From positions 238,946-302,945 of the forward strand of contig MU385885.1 of NCBI GenBank assembly GCA_022497145.1: 64,000 bases of DNA. Direction: 5' to 3'. Of the stretch, positions 35,501-46,221 are shown in pieces. This stretch comes from Rostrohypoxylon terebratum. Its lineage: Eukaryota > Ascomycota > Sordariomycetes > Xylariales > Hypoxylaceae. A model generated the notes under the pieces. The model did not search any database. It was not told the DNA's origin and saw nothing but the letters and a program-made list of their open reading frames with translations. The stretch's first letter is position 1. Every line of letters starts with the position of its first letter. A program made the translations under genes and the position numbers.

Positions 35501-35792
35501 CACTGATGACCAATGGTTCAAATTGCGAAAACGTATGTCTAAATACTAGGTATATGAAATACCATGACAGCACCAGTAACCTCAATAAATGCCTCTACTT
35601 GATCAATGTCTAAATAAATTACTTGGCAAGCCTCAAGACTTAAGTAGGATGTAAGTATAATATACTATATACCGAGGTAAGTACCTACCTTAAATGTAGT
35701 ATGTAGAAAATGCCGCTTCATGTTTATCAAGCATCCATGGACGTTGTATGATAATCCATGGATAGGTATCTATATGTACATACCTATGGAGG

Positions 35793-35820
35793 TATGCTTA
35801 TGCTTATGCTTATGCTTATG
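35793..35820. repeat. TATGCT microsatellite
   Basis: Four full TATGCT units plus a partial fifth lie in the intergenic region. Confidence 0.9.
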
Positions 35821-37577
35821 TACTATTATGTATAATTGGATGTATTACCTACCTGGTTCACATGGTGCGCGCTTCGTGTTACGTATTAATCCATACCTGG
35901 TACTACTATGTAGGTACTACTAGGTAAGAAGGCACGCACTTTCATCGCTGTCCACTCACCACTCGCAAGCTCCTTGAGTAACTATGAATGTAGGTACTGG
36001 ATGTAAGTAGGTACTAGGTAGGATGCAAACCTGTTCAACCTCCGACTCTTAGGTATGTGTTCGAGTTTAGAGAGTAGCCACGTAGGTTTTTCCCTGCCGT
36101 GCTTGACGAAGAAAATGATTGTCCGGGCAGCCGGGGAACGCCTGTAATTAGTAGTAGGTACTTGTAGTATTGTACATACATCCACATCCAGGCAGGTATG
36201 TACTATGTACTACTATGATGGATCAGTATCAATACCTATATCAAATCAGTACTTGGTAATAGCTGGAGGTGCTTGCATCTCACACACACAATAATAGGCA
36301 CATTGTCCGTCTTAGCCTTCCGAAACATATGACGCTGCCCTTTTTGATGGTTCGTATTAATTCTCAATTACCTGGTACGCCCTTCTGTCATGTCATGTTA
36401 CTCGACGAGGTGTCTGGTGATTGTTGCATTGTTCATAATTCATAACCATTGCCGTTGCAAGGGAAATTAATGAGGGTGGGGTGGTAACTTGCCGATTTGG
36501 ATGTTCTGAAACTGGCCACCGGTCGCTGAAGACCGCTGAGAACCACTGACTTAACTGGACTTCGCCGTAAGGAGGCAGCTGCAGCAGAGCTGGTAGAAGG
36601 AGGGGGGGAACGTCCGTCACTTCCGCCACTCGGGCTGCCTTCCAGGTGTATTTGCCTCCTATTACCTAGGTCCTATTACCTAGGTACTATTAGCAGCCTA
36701 CATACCTATCTCCTGCGGATACAGCATCTTTCCAGCTACTCGAGCAGCTGGAGGTACCTACCCCAAAAAGCTACAGGGTATATTACCTACTGAGCAAGTG
36801 ACTTGAGCCCATAGGTAGCCTACCTATGACCTAGGTGCATACGGATAATACGCAGTCCAATTAGGTTTTTGTCAAGTACCTCGGTATTATATCTGTGTAC
36901 TTACTTATAAATGTATGTATACTATATACTGTGTTCAGGAACACGAATACGTGTAGGTATGCATCTATGTAATATATTAGGTAACTCCTGGTTCGGTACC
37001 TTTCTGTTCGATGCATGAACATTGAAACTCCATTGGTAGGTACGGCTAGTCAGCCACAGTTGCAACTTGCTTCAGTGCAAACATTGAACGTAGTTGCCCT
37101 GGTAGAGAGCCTGGAGGTATTATGTACAGTACACTATTAGGTACATATGTATTGTAATATGTACAATACCAGGTAGGCGAACGAACCCAATCGATTTCAG
37201 GGTCGGTCCTGCCCAGCTTTGATGAGGCGCGCCCAACCCCAATTCCCATTCCAGCCTATCTAATCCACTCTTTCATATCCACTTTTCACCCAAATTATAC
37301 CACCGCCTCTTCTTCTTTTTCTTCCTCCCCTTATTACCACAACCTAACTACTATTACTACTAACTTTCCACTCTTCGCCCGAAAGTAATCTTCTCATTCA
37401 CATCTATCGACCTTTTCGACAGCTTCTTCCGAAAGGCGTGTCCCCCTTCAATCCGGCGAATAATCTACTATTCAACCGCCACGTCTTTGACATTATTTTC
37501 TTCCCCTCCCCATTTTATTCCATTACTTTTCCCACTTTGACGCAAGCAGATTGTCAGTCGACTAGTTCAAACGTTGA

Positions 37578-37728
37578 GTAAGTTTCCCATCTCCTGTCTT
37601 CCGTCACCTATCTCCCCTCTCAATTCTCACAGCCTTCTATTCCCGGTCGGAGTCACTCTATACTGTACGCAACCATTAGCTTCCAGCATCAGTCTCAAAT
37701 AATTCCACATCTTTGTTTTATTTTCTAG
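37578..37728 (+). other. Probable 5' UTR intron of the casein kinase gene
   Basis: A GTAAGT donor at 37578 and a TTTTCTAG acceptor ending at 37728 bound 151 nt of T/C-rich DNA in the pyrimidine-rich leader. There is no coding sequence here, so the call rests on splice signals alone. Confidence 0.4.
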
Positions 37729-38078
37729 AAGAGTCACTCTCGTTCAATTCGTACGGACATCATACCTTTACCTACTTCCCTACCTAGCATTGACAATTTA
37801 ATCGCTGCGTCCTTAGTCCACTGTGATTGTTGCATTGCACAGTATCAAGTTCTCGTGTAATCATCACATCATTTCTATATTTACGAGCTGCACTCAACCT
37901 CCCCATCTCATCCTCGCAAATACACACGGACTCCATATACTTCTCCTCGCATTTCTAATAGATTGATAGCAGGTTTTCGTGCCTCAACAAACTTGTCAGA
38001 TCCGACCCGAGAACATAAATCAACTTTATCCGACTTCCTGGCGTTCGTCGAGCACGGTAGCTCAACACCACCTTCGTC

Positions 38079-39676
38079 ATGACTACAATGGTACGTTGCT
38101 ATCTCGATTTTCATCATTATGTCTGAAAGCGAATCATACCATGAAGAGGCCGTTTTGTCATTGGGGTGGCGAGAGTTGAATGTCGGTGTGCATCAACGGG
38201 GTATCCCCATCGTCTCCATAATAGGATACCCAAATCGATACATCACGAGACTTCTATTAAGACTCTAGGATATGCCAAAACTGGATATACGAAGCCATAC
38301 TAACCCCTATAAGGACCTGCGTGTGGGTAATAAGTACCGCATCGGTCGCAAGATCGGCTCCGGCTCGTTCGGTGATATTTACCTTGGCACGAACATCATC
38401 TCTGGCGAAGAGATTGCGATCAAGCTTGAGTCCGTCAAGGCCAAGCACCCTCAGCTAGAATACGAGGCTCGAGTCTACAAGTCCCTTGCCGGCGGCGTCG
38501 GCATCCCCTTTGTCCGCTGGTTTGGAACTGAATGCGACTACAATGCCATGGTGCTGGACCTACTGGGTCCTAGTTTGGAAGATCTTTTCAATTTCTGCAA
38601 TCGCAAGTTTTCGTTGAAGACCGTTCTTCTCCTTGCCGACCAACTTATCTCTCGCATTGAGTACATCCACGCCAAGTCCTTCATCCACCGTGATATAAAG
38701 CCCGACAACTTTTTGATGGGAATTGGCAAGCGGGGCAACCAAGTCAACGTTATCGACTTTGGTCTGGCTAAGAAGTATCGCGACCCCAAGACCCACTTTC
38801 ACATCCCTTACCGCGAGAACAAGAACTTGACCGGTACTGCTCGATATGCCTCGATCAACACTCATCTCGGCGTTGGTAAGTTATCGTCTATTTGCTTAGT
38901 GGATGACATGATATACTAATATTGGTAAAGAGCAATCACGTCGTGATGATATGGAATCTTTGGGCTACGTTATGCTATACTTCTGCCGGGGTTCCCTTCC
39001 TTGGCAGGGCCTTAAAGCTGCCACTAAGAAGCAGAAGTATGACCGCATCATGGAGAAGAAGATGACTACCCCGACCGAGGTTCTCTGCCGTGGCTTTCCC
39101 AACGAGTTCGCCATCTACTTGAACTACACTCGTTCACTTCGATTTGACGACAAACCTGACTATAGTTACCTCCGAAAGATTTTCCGTGATCTCTTCGTCC
39201 GTGAAGGATTTCAATACGACTATGTCTTCGACTGGACCGTGTACAAGTATCAGAAGAATGCTCAGGCGATTGCCCAGGCCGCTGGCCAGGATAACGAAGA
39301 TGACAAGGCCCGCCGAACTACTGGTGCGGCTGCAGGCCAAACGCCTCAGCCGGGTGCCGTCAAGCCCAACCCAATTCCCAGCTCTCGCCGCAAGGTAATC
39401 GAGCGCGGTGCTCCCGGCGTTGACACTCCAGAAACCAACCGTGCCGTCGGGGGAAGCGACAGGATGTGAGTGTCTCGCCAGCCCAGCCCAGCCCAGCCCA
39501 AGAATTCCTAGTAAGGAATCATTTTTCCTTCGAGTTTGGTGTGATTTACAGCGCTAGCCGGAGGAATTGCTGACATGATTGCTGACACTTCAGTTTGCGG
39601 TAACAGGCTGCGATCAGCTTCCAAAGGTCAGGGTGCTGGCTCCGGATATGCATCTGGCTCTTACCGGCCGAAATGA
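38079..39676 (+). CDS. HRR25: Casein kinase I (Hrr25/Cki1 type)
   Basis: This is a Ser/Thr protein kinase of the CK1 delta/epsilon-like group, which acts in DNA repair, ribosome maturation, vesicle traffic and clocks in fungi. Four exons (38079-38090, 38314-38875, 38931-39465, 39607-39676) give 392 residues. The first exon codes only MTTM and is followed by a 223-nt intron with a TACTAAC branch site. Visible kinase elements are GSGSFG (19-24), catalytic Lys41, HRDIKPDN (128-135), DFG (151-153), and the CK1 signature in place of APE (TARYASINTHLG, then EQSRRDDMESLGYVM). The third intron begins with a GTGAGT that overlaps an in-frame TGA; splicing it adds LRSASKGQGAGSGYASGSYRPK in two parts and matches fungal orthologues better than stopping there. 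Confidence 0.93.
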
Positions 39677-41649
39677 TTAGCTGACACCTCTACGTTGGTA
39701 TCACCCGTTGCGTTGTGGCGGGCGTAACAGACGTGCGCTCCGCACAACGGAAACTAACTTCGGATTTGCGGTGGCGTCCTCGCTCAATCCTCTCGTATTG
39801 GCTCCAGAATATCTGCCAGTGGATATGCGCCAATTATCACCGGACAGAGGACCAGGCACGATCCTTCTCATATCTTATGGATTGCTATTGTTTCCGTTCT
39901 TCGATGACTCTCGGTTCACGACTCCATTCCCTTGGCTCGGGCAATCTAATCAACTCTTGAAGGCGCGGATGTGTATCTCAAGAACACATACGACGTTCTT
40001 GTCGAGTGGTTTAGGTTGTTTGAACGGCACTTCCGGCACTCTTTTTTGGGGTGTCGTTACATGGGATTTAGTCTATCATGGCACGTTGCCTTCTACTCGC
40101 GCTCTAACTCAACTGACGAGTAAGGGGAACGGCTAGCCTGAGATTGGGTCTCGACAACATTAGGACTCTGTTCCGTCGTCCTGGTTTGCCGATACCCCTT
40201 CGATGCGATACATCATCCTATTGATATGACCGAGACCTTGTTTTTCCTTTTCTTCGATCGTTTCTTTCCTTTTATTTTCCCATTCAGATATTGGACTTGT
40301 TACGCCAACCTCCTCTCCTGGGGATGTCATAATGAGGTGGGGTTTTCGTGCTGGGGAGAACCAGTATGATCGACACCGGCCGAACTTGATCAAATGATTT
40401 CCCAGTTCATAGTCTACCTGGTTGGAAGAGCTATGTCATTCACACAGTTATGTTTGATCGCAGACGGAATTGTGGATTGGCCATGCCATTCTTACCTAAG
40501 ATTGCGCTGGGCAACGCAGTTTGGTGGTTGATCCAGTGGGTCGGATCCGTTCTCTAATAGCCGCCCTGTAATGGCTTGATTCGGGTAGCTAGCAACACTT
40601 CCGCAGAGTTTGTTGAGGCAGTATCTGACACGCGCTACGGAGTATCGACACATCACAACCTCATGGCAAGATTTGATCGCTGACCCGGTGTCAACGATCC
40701 GAAAATTTTCTCCGAGGTACCGATTAGCCAACAGTGTTAAGCTGGCCCACGAAGACTTTTATGGAGAGGGGGTTCCCCGCGACGATGGCAACACATATCC
40801 AATACACGTTAGGTAGTTACACAGAATGAATTTGATTTGCACTAGCACTCTGTCTTTTTTTTTTTTTTTTTTAATGCGTGGGTGAATTATATTTATGAGC
40901 ACAAGCACGACCTAACCTACTTAAGTGTCGTCATGGTCTACAATAATCAGAATGTGCATATCAACGGCTGCTCCTGAAATCTCGGGGGAAAGCAGTAACA
41001 GCCTGACATCTACTGCCAAATTTGTTCGTGTAAACTGGCGTAGGTAGTCGGCGTAGGGAAGCTGTGCAAGCTTCAATGGGGGTCACTTGGAATATGAATA
41101 GATACGAAAATATATCGTGGCAGCTGGCATGGACAGATATCGAATATAAGGGGATTGTGAAATCTTATTGTAATTGTTGTGGTTCTCTCTTCTTAAGAGC
41201 AGAAAGAGACGGTAATATTATCAATCGAAAATTTCTAGATGCACCGGATTTGGAAGGACCCTGAACATCCGCACCCGCACCCTAGAACCTCCTACTATGT
41301 ATGTAGAACTCAAATCGATGACATAATAGGTATAGCATGGCAGGGAAGAACTTGTGCTTGCTTTCCCTGCTTTCCTCGCCTTTTCCCCACTAGCCCACCT
41401 CTCCTAGGTCTCTATGTAAACTTTAAAGGAAGGGTACTACAACGCCATTACCAAAACTTCCAAGGTTCTTTCCGTTGCAACATCACGACCCGAAGTTACG
41501 TGCATATGTATGCACATGCGTATATGTGTGTATGTATATATTGATATACACTACGATAACTTCAACACCAATCAAAATCGAAAGCCGCCTATCTATATCA
41601 TATTAGTATCTTTTTTCCTTGACCACTCGGTCCCTTACAGCGTTTAACA
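39677..41649. other. Intergenic, CK1 3' region and next promoter
   Basis: An open frame from about 39708 to 40136 overlaps the CK1 3' flank and shows no family features. A poly-T run lies at 40856-40873. From about 41500 there is ATGTATGTATATA-rich sequence. No gene is supported. Confidence 0.4.
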
Positions 41650-43149
41650 ATGGAATCAGCCACTTATCTGGACGTCTTCGTCCTCACATTTAACGCTGCA
41701 AAACGTGAGATTGATGTTCCCGTTTTTGCCCGACACCTTCACCATGCTTTCGGTCAAAATGCTTCAAGCCTACCTGATTTACTTGTCATGTAAGTATTGC
41801 ACGAGCAAGTATCGCCAATACTGGAAACCAAACTAATCACTTACCTAATGCTACTCAGTTCCCTTCAGGAAATGGCCCCCTTGGCTCAAGCGTTCATCGG
41901 CTCATACGTACTCAATCCGTACTTTCAACGCTATGAGTCGGCTGTCAATATTGCAGCTACCAAATTTACAGCAGAACAGGAACGGCAGAATCACTCAAAA
42001 GATCGGCCATTCACGTTGGTGACTGCGCGTAATGTCGGTATGACAGGCATTTTGCTCTTCACACGAGAGCCAGACGTCATACAAAATCTTCAAACGAGCG
42101 AAGTTGGATTTGGTACTGGCGATATGGCGAACAAAGGTGCGGTGGGGCTTCGATTGGTTTATAGAAAGAATAGTGAGGATGGTTCGTTACTGGCGTCAAC
42201 CGAGCTCACTTTCGTCAGTGCCCATCTAGCCGCCATGGAGTGGAATCTTAGCAAAAGGAATAAGAATTGGGAGAACATCGTTTCTGGCCTCCTATTCGAG
42301 GATCCCAGGAAGATGAAGCGGTCACAGCGGTCATCGGCGCAACGCACGCTTCAGAGTAATGAAAATTCTGAAACTCAAGAACCACTTCTCGAACAGGATG
42401 CGGCACAAGTAGCCGCGCAAGACGCCTCCATATATAAGCCAGGTTCTCATCTTTTCGTTGCTGGCGATCTGAATTATCGTCTATCTGAGAAATCACCAGC
42501 GCTGGGCTCTACCTTTCCCAGCATTGATCCCGAAAGCCCAAACCATTTTTCTCGGTTTCTCTCCCGTGACCAACTTACCATAGAGAAGGCTGCTGGACGC
42601 ACATTGAACGGGTTAAGCGAGGCGCCCATAAAATTCCCACCGACCTATAAGCTTGTTTTCTCGTCCGAAAGCACGCCGCAGAGCGAGGACGAAAACTCGG
42701 ATAAAATTGACTGGACCTGGGCCAGCCACCGGTGGCCTGGCTGGTGTGATCGTATATTGTTCCTCGACATACCCTGGTGGGTTCGAGAGACTGTCGGCGA
42801 TGTAAAGATGAACGTCAAAGCCTACGACGCAATCCCACCAGTGAGATCGAGCGATCACCGACCAGTATTTTTGCGTTTGGAGGTGCCGATGCTTGAGCCC
42901 GCCAAACTTCTACCCACGGAGTCTGTTTGCGAGACAGAGCTGAGCGTTGATTATCCTCAAACAATAGATCCACGCATCAAGCTGCCTTACCCTATCGATT
43001 CCGGATCCTGGAAGCACCGAGCCCAGGCAAAGAAATTGGAATCTGTCATTGGTTGGTCGATTCTGATTTCGCAGTCAAAACAAGGAATCGTGGCTTTTGT
43101 TGTTTGCCTCCTTATCGGTCTTGGTACTTGGTGGTATCGGACGCGATAG
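41650..43149 (+). CDS. Tail-anchored inositol polyphosphate 5-phosphatase (Inp54-like)
   Basis: Enzymes of this family remove the 5-phosphate from PI(4,5)P2 or soluble inositol phosphates. Two exons, 41650-41789 and 41859-43149, join across a 69-nt intron to give 476 residues. The N-terminus (LDVFVLTFNAAKREID) corresponds to the first strand of the exo/endonuclease/phosphatase fold. Later motifs are SLQEMAPL, GDMANKGAVGLRL, FVSAHLAAME, GDLNYR (249-254), WCDR (342-345) and SSDHRPV (from about 377), covering the metal-binding and catalytic positions. A hydrophobic span of about 20 residues lies at about 454-473, just before the terminal YRTR, as in yeast Inp54, which is anchored in the ER by its tail. 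The match to Inp54 rests on this layout; cytosolic 5-phosphatases lack the tail. Confidence 0.85.
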
Positions 43150-43700
43150 TACTCTTCCTGGCTGCGAATTATACATCGGCCGGTCGGTTGGCTGACGGGT
43201 CGGGCAGAATAAGCTGGGTCCGTGTGAGATGTGGCTGAGATGTTGATGCGGCTAGGAGCCATTCCGGCATGTCCATCTTTTTTTTGGTTTCCCTGAAAAT
43301 TATCGTGATAATGCTTTGCGAAGAAGTTTTGGGTCTTGTAGACTATTGAAAGGGTGCGGGGGCGACGTGCTTCTTACCCTTCAAGAAAAACGGGTATTTT
43401 TAGATACGCATAGAGGAGCAGACATAGAGTTATAGAACAGTTTTCAGGTCGTCTGGCTTGCAATGTTGCGGCTTATAGAAATGGAAATGGGATGTGTTTG
43501 AACTCGGAACGTTGGAATTCACACCGGATGTGGAAAGTAAAACGCCACAACCACTGTGTCGAAATGGGACTTCTTTGTCAGAAATTCACTTAGAAATTGT
43601 TCAGGCCGCTATGTTTCTATTCTACTGATGTTTGTAAAGCTTCTCAATAGCATTGTCTATAAACCATATTCCTTGGTTATTTCTTGACTTGTAGAGAACA
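43150..43700. other. Intergenic
   Basis: This is a 551-base gap between two plus-strand genes. No coding region or notable repeat is seen apart from a short T run near 43276. Confidence 0.4.
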
Positions 43701-45506
43701 ATGTCAATCCCACGAACAAAAGGTTACGTGGAGCGGTCTCGGCTGGATCGCCAGACAGAACTGACTCGATTAGCCAAAGCTTACCAGGAGGATTTTGGCT
43801 TGGTCCTCGGGTTTTCATCACAAGCTTATGGGAACGAGGCGCACGTTGATTATGTTGGGGGATTAAATACTAATAAGATATGGACGGGTTTGACTGGGCT
43901 AGTGAAGCCTACGCGATGGCAAGTCAGGATAGACGGCAAGAAGCAAACTGCGAAAGATAATACCTTGCCCTCCCTCCGTAATGCACTTATCGGTGCTGTA
44001 CCGACGGGAGAGATTAGGCCGGACTTTAAGAAGGACCAGAAGGACCAGAAAGAGAATCGAGATTTTGCTGGGATACTTTCACATGTCGACACGAAGGCTA
44101 TCGCCTCCTACGCGCTTCAACTCATGCACGTTCACCGTAAACGCCAGATTGGCTATCGCCCTGCCCCGATGCGACTGCCGACTGTTTGTAGTCCTCGTTT
44201 CGGTTCGGCTCACGTCTTCTATCCTATCGAAATCTATGATGCGCAATGTTGCGAGACCACCAGATGGATCATTAAGATCCCGACCAACGGCACGCCAGAT
44301 GTTTGGGATAAACTCTGCGCTGAAGCATTGCGCATAGAGGCTCTCATGATGTCTAAACTCTCTCAGGAAACGACAATCCCAGTACCAAATCTCATCGACT
44401 TCGACTCATCTCCGCACAACAAATTACATGTACCATTTTTGATCATGAATTATGTGGAAGGCCAGACGCTAGATCAGGTCTGGTTCGGGAGACATGGCGA
44501 GAATGAGGGAACGGTCAGGGCGCGGAGGATAAAGGTTCTACAAAGCTTAGCGCGGTCGATGTTACAACTTGGAAGGTACCAATTCGAGTGTGGCGGCGCA
44601 CCCGTGTTCGATGATAGAGAGGATCTAGTCGGAGTTGGACCTCTAAGAGAGCTAGACGTGCAGGCTATGGTAAAACGCTGGTTAAGGAACGAAGAGGTCG
44701 AAAAGGAGCCGATATACGCTGAGATAGGCCCCTTTAGCGACACGACAGAAATGTACACTGCACTTCTCGACAAAGATCCATGTGATGTCGAGCCAAATAT
44801 CGGGGTCGACCGGCTTCTCTGCCTCCTCGTCACCTTTATCCGTGAACCGCCTCGGCCAAGATCTGTCAAAGGCGAAGAAGGGGATGATGATGATGATGTG
44901 AAGAGGGATTTCGTGCTTACGCACTCTGACTTGAAGATGCATAATATAATTGTCTCGGAAGAGGGAAATATCGAGGGGATCCTGGGCTGGGACAGTGTGC
45001 GGATCGCGCCGAAGTCGGTCGGCAACGAAGCTTTGCCGAGCTGGCTTGTTAGGGACTTCAACCCATTTGTGTGGCGGTGGCAGCCGGGGCCAGACTTCTG
45101 GAGGAACAAGGGATGGTACGAGGATGAGGATGAGGATGAGGATGAGGCCGAGGGTAATCGTCACGAAGATGCGCCTTGGTTACTAAGAGAACTGAGAGAC
45201 CAATACGCGTCCATTATCAACGCCGAGCAGCTGAAAAGGGGCATCGACAGAGAGGTAGATTTGACCAAACAGTCTTTGATGTCTCTCAGTTTGAACACGG
45301 CGGTCAGAGACCCCCGGTGTAGAGCAGCTATCCTACGGAGGATCCTAGAGAAATGCTCGCGCACATCGGAGAAGTTTGATTTTGATCATATCATTGATGT
45401 CTTTGGTCGTGGTGAACATCTCGAAGGGTATAAACTAAAGTGCTTGGAAAGAAACTTTCGAGAACTAGTTGATCGTGGATATGTTAGAGGCGCCGTCGTC
45501 TGGTGA
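43701..45506 (+). CDS. APH-fold (aminoglycoside-phosphotransferase-like) protein
   Basis: This single-exon gene of 601 residues belongs to the large fungal group of kinase-fold proteins related to aminoglycoside and choline phosphotransferases. The N-lobe strand carries RWIIKIP with a candidate ATP-binding lysine. The hinge region reads FLIMNYVEGQTLDQVW, and the catalytic loop is LTHSDLKMHN starting with the His near residue 408 (Asp about 410, Asn about 415). The following metal-binding segment, normally I-[ID]-D-W-[ED], reads GILGWDSV, so the usual Asp is Gly at about 429. Near the C-terminus an acidic tract comes from a GAGGAT repeat (45121-45147). Whether it is active is uncertain. The substrate is unknown, and members of this group are rarely characterised. 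Confidence 0.8.
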   Translation: MSIPRTKGYVERSRLDRQTELTRLAKAYQEDFGLVLGFSSQAYGNEAHVDYVGGLNTNKIWTGLTGLVKPTRWQVRIDGKKQTAKDNTLPSLRNALIGAVPTGEIRPDFKKDQKDQKENRDFAGILSHVDTKAIASYALQLMHVHRKRQIGYRPAPMRLPTVCSPRFGSAHVFYPIEIYDAQCCETTRWIIKIPTNGTPDVWDKLCAEALRIEALMMSKLSQETTIPVPNLIDFDSSPHNKLHVPFLIMNYVEGQTLDQVWFGRHGENEGTVRARRIKVLQSLARSMLQLGRYQFECGGAPVFDDREDLVGVGPLRELDVQAMVKRWLRNEEVEKEPIYAEIGPFSDTTEMYTALLDKDPCDVEPNIGVDRLLCLLVTFIREPPRPRSVKGEEGDDDDDVKRDFVLTHSDLKMHNIIVSEEGNIEGILGWDSVRIAPKSVGNEALPSWLVRDFNPFVWRWQPGPDFWRNKGWYEDEDEDEDEAEGNRHEDAPWLLRELRDQYASIINAEQLKRGIDREVDLTKQSLMSLSLNTAVRDPRCRAAILRRILEKCSRTSEKFDFDHIIDVFGRGEHLEGYKLKCLERNFRELVDRGYVRGAVVW

Positions 45507-46221
45507 TCATACCTAGGTCCTAGGTTAAATGATATTGATGATATATAATGATTTATATTTACTATTGGTTTTTTTTTGGGGGGGGAGGGGGGGGGGGGGG
45601 GGAAACTTTGCTTTTATCTTTCGCCCTCGAAAAAACAGAGAAGTCCGAACTTCATGTTTCTGGCGATGCCGCTCGGCCATTGCCAACCTTGAAGGTTGCA
45701 GAGTAGGAAAGGGAAAGGGAAAAGGGAAAAGGGAAAAGGGAAAAAGAGGTCCGAGATTGACATACACTTGCATAATTCACATTAGAGCCCTAATAGAGTT
45801 CGGTAAATGGACAATGGACAATGGACATTACTATGGGTGGCTTGGCGTAGGTGCCCCTCCATTGGCCGCATGTAAGCGGTATCCATGCTATTACTACCTA
45901 GGTCCTAGGTCCTAATAGTAGCAGTACAGTGTACTACTCCGAACCGAGGTTTGAACATTGAATACTTTTTAATAAAGTTTACCTCTTCATCCAACATTGA
46001 ACCTACCTTAGGACCTTAGGACCATAGGACCGTACCTAGTAGGTATCTCAAAGTAGGTGTTTACATAGGACCTAGGACCTAGGTACTCAAAACTCCTGCT
46101 CGTCATACCTGTCTACTAGGTAGGTAAAAGGCTAAGCAACCTAAGTCTTAAGACTCTAGAGCAACGCGCAACTGCGACTGGCGATTTGAGGGCAACTTGG
46201 AAACTTGGAAACTTGGAGAAA
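45507..46221. other. Intergenic with poly-G and GGGAAAA repeats
   Basis: G-rich homopolymer lies at about 45579-45602, and GGGAAA/GGGAAAA units at about 45709-45745. Around 45897-45911 and 46068-46085 lie CCTAGG-type clusters. No gene is seen. Confidence 0.5.

Larger units (their letters stand above)
31649..38078. other. Gene-poor 6.4-kb region and CK1 leader
   Basis: Only one weak open frame (32255-32581, minus) stands out. From 33500 to 37200 the DNA has no coding character and many CCTAGG/TACCTA palindromes (clusters at about 34280-34400, 36660-36700 and 36815-36835). Near 34130-34180 there are imperfect AACATTGAAC/CGAACATT repeats. A TATGCT microsatellite lies at 35793-35820. From about 37260 the plus strand becomes pyrimidine-rich, typical of a fungal core promoter and leader, and runs into the casein kinase leader. 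Confidence 0.4.

Noticed and set aside
39708..40136. A 142-codon frame after casein kinase I
   Set aside because: It starts 32 bases after the kinase stop, lies in the probable 3' UTR, and shows no domain or codon structure.
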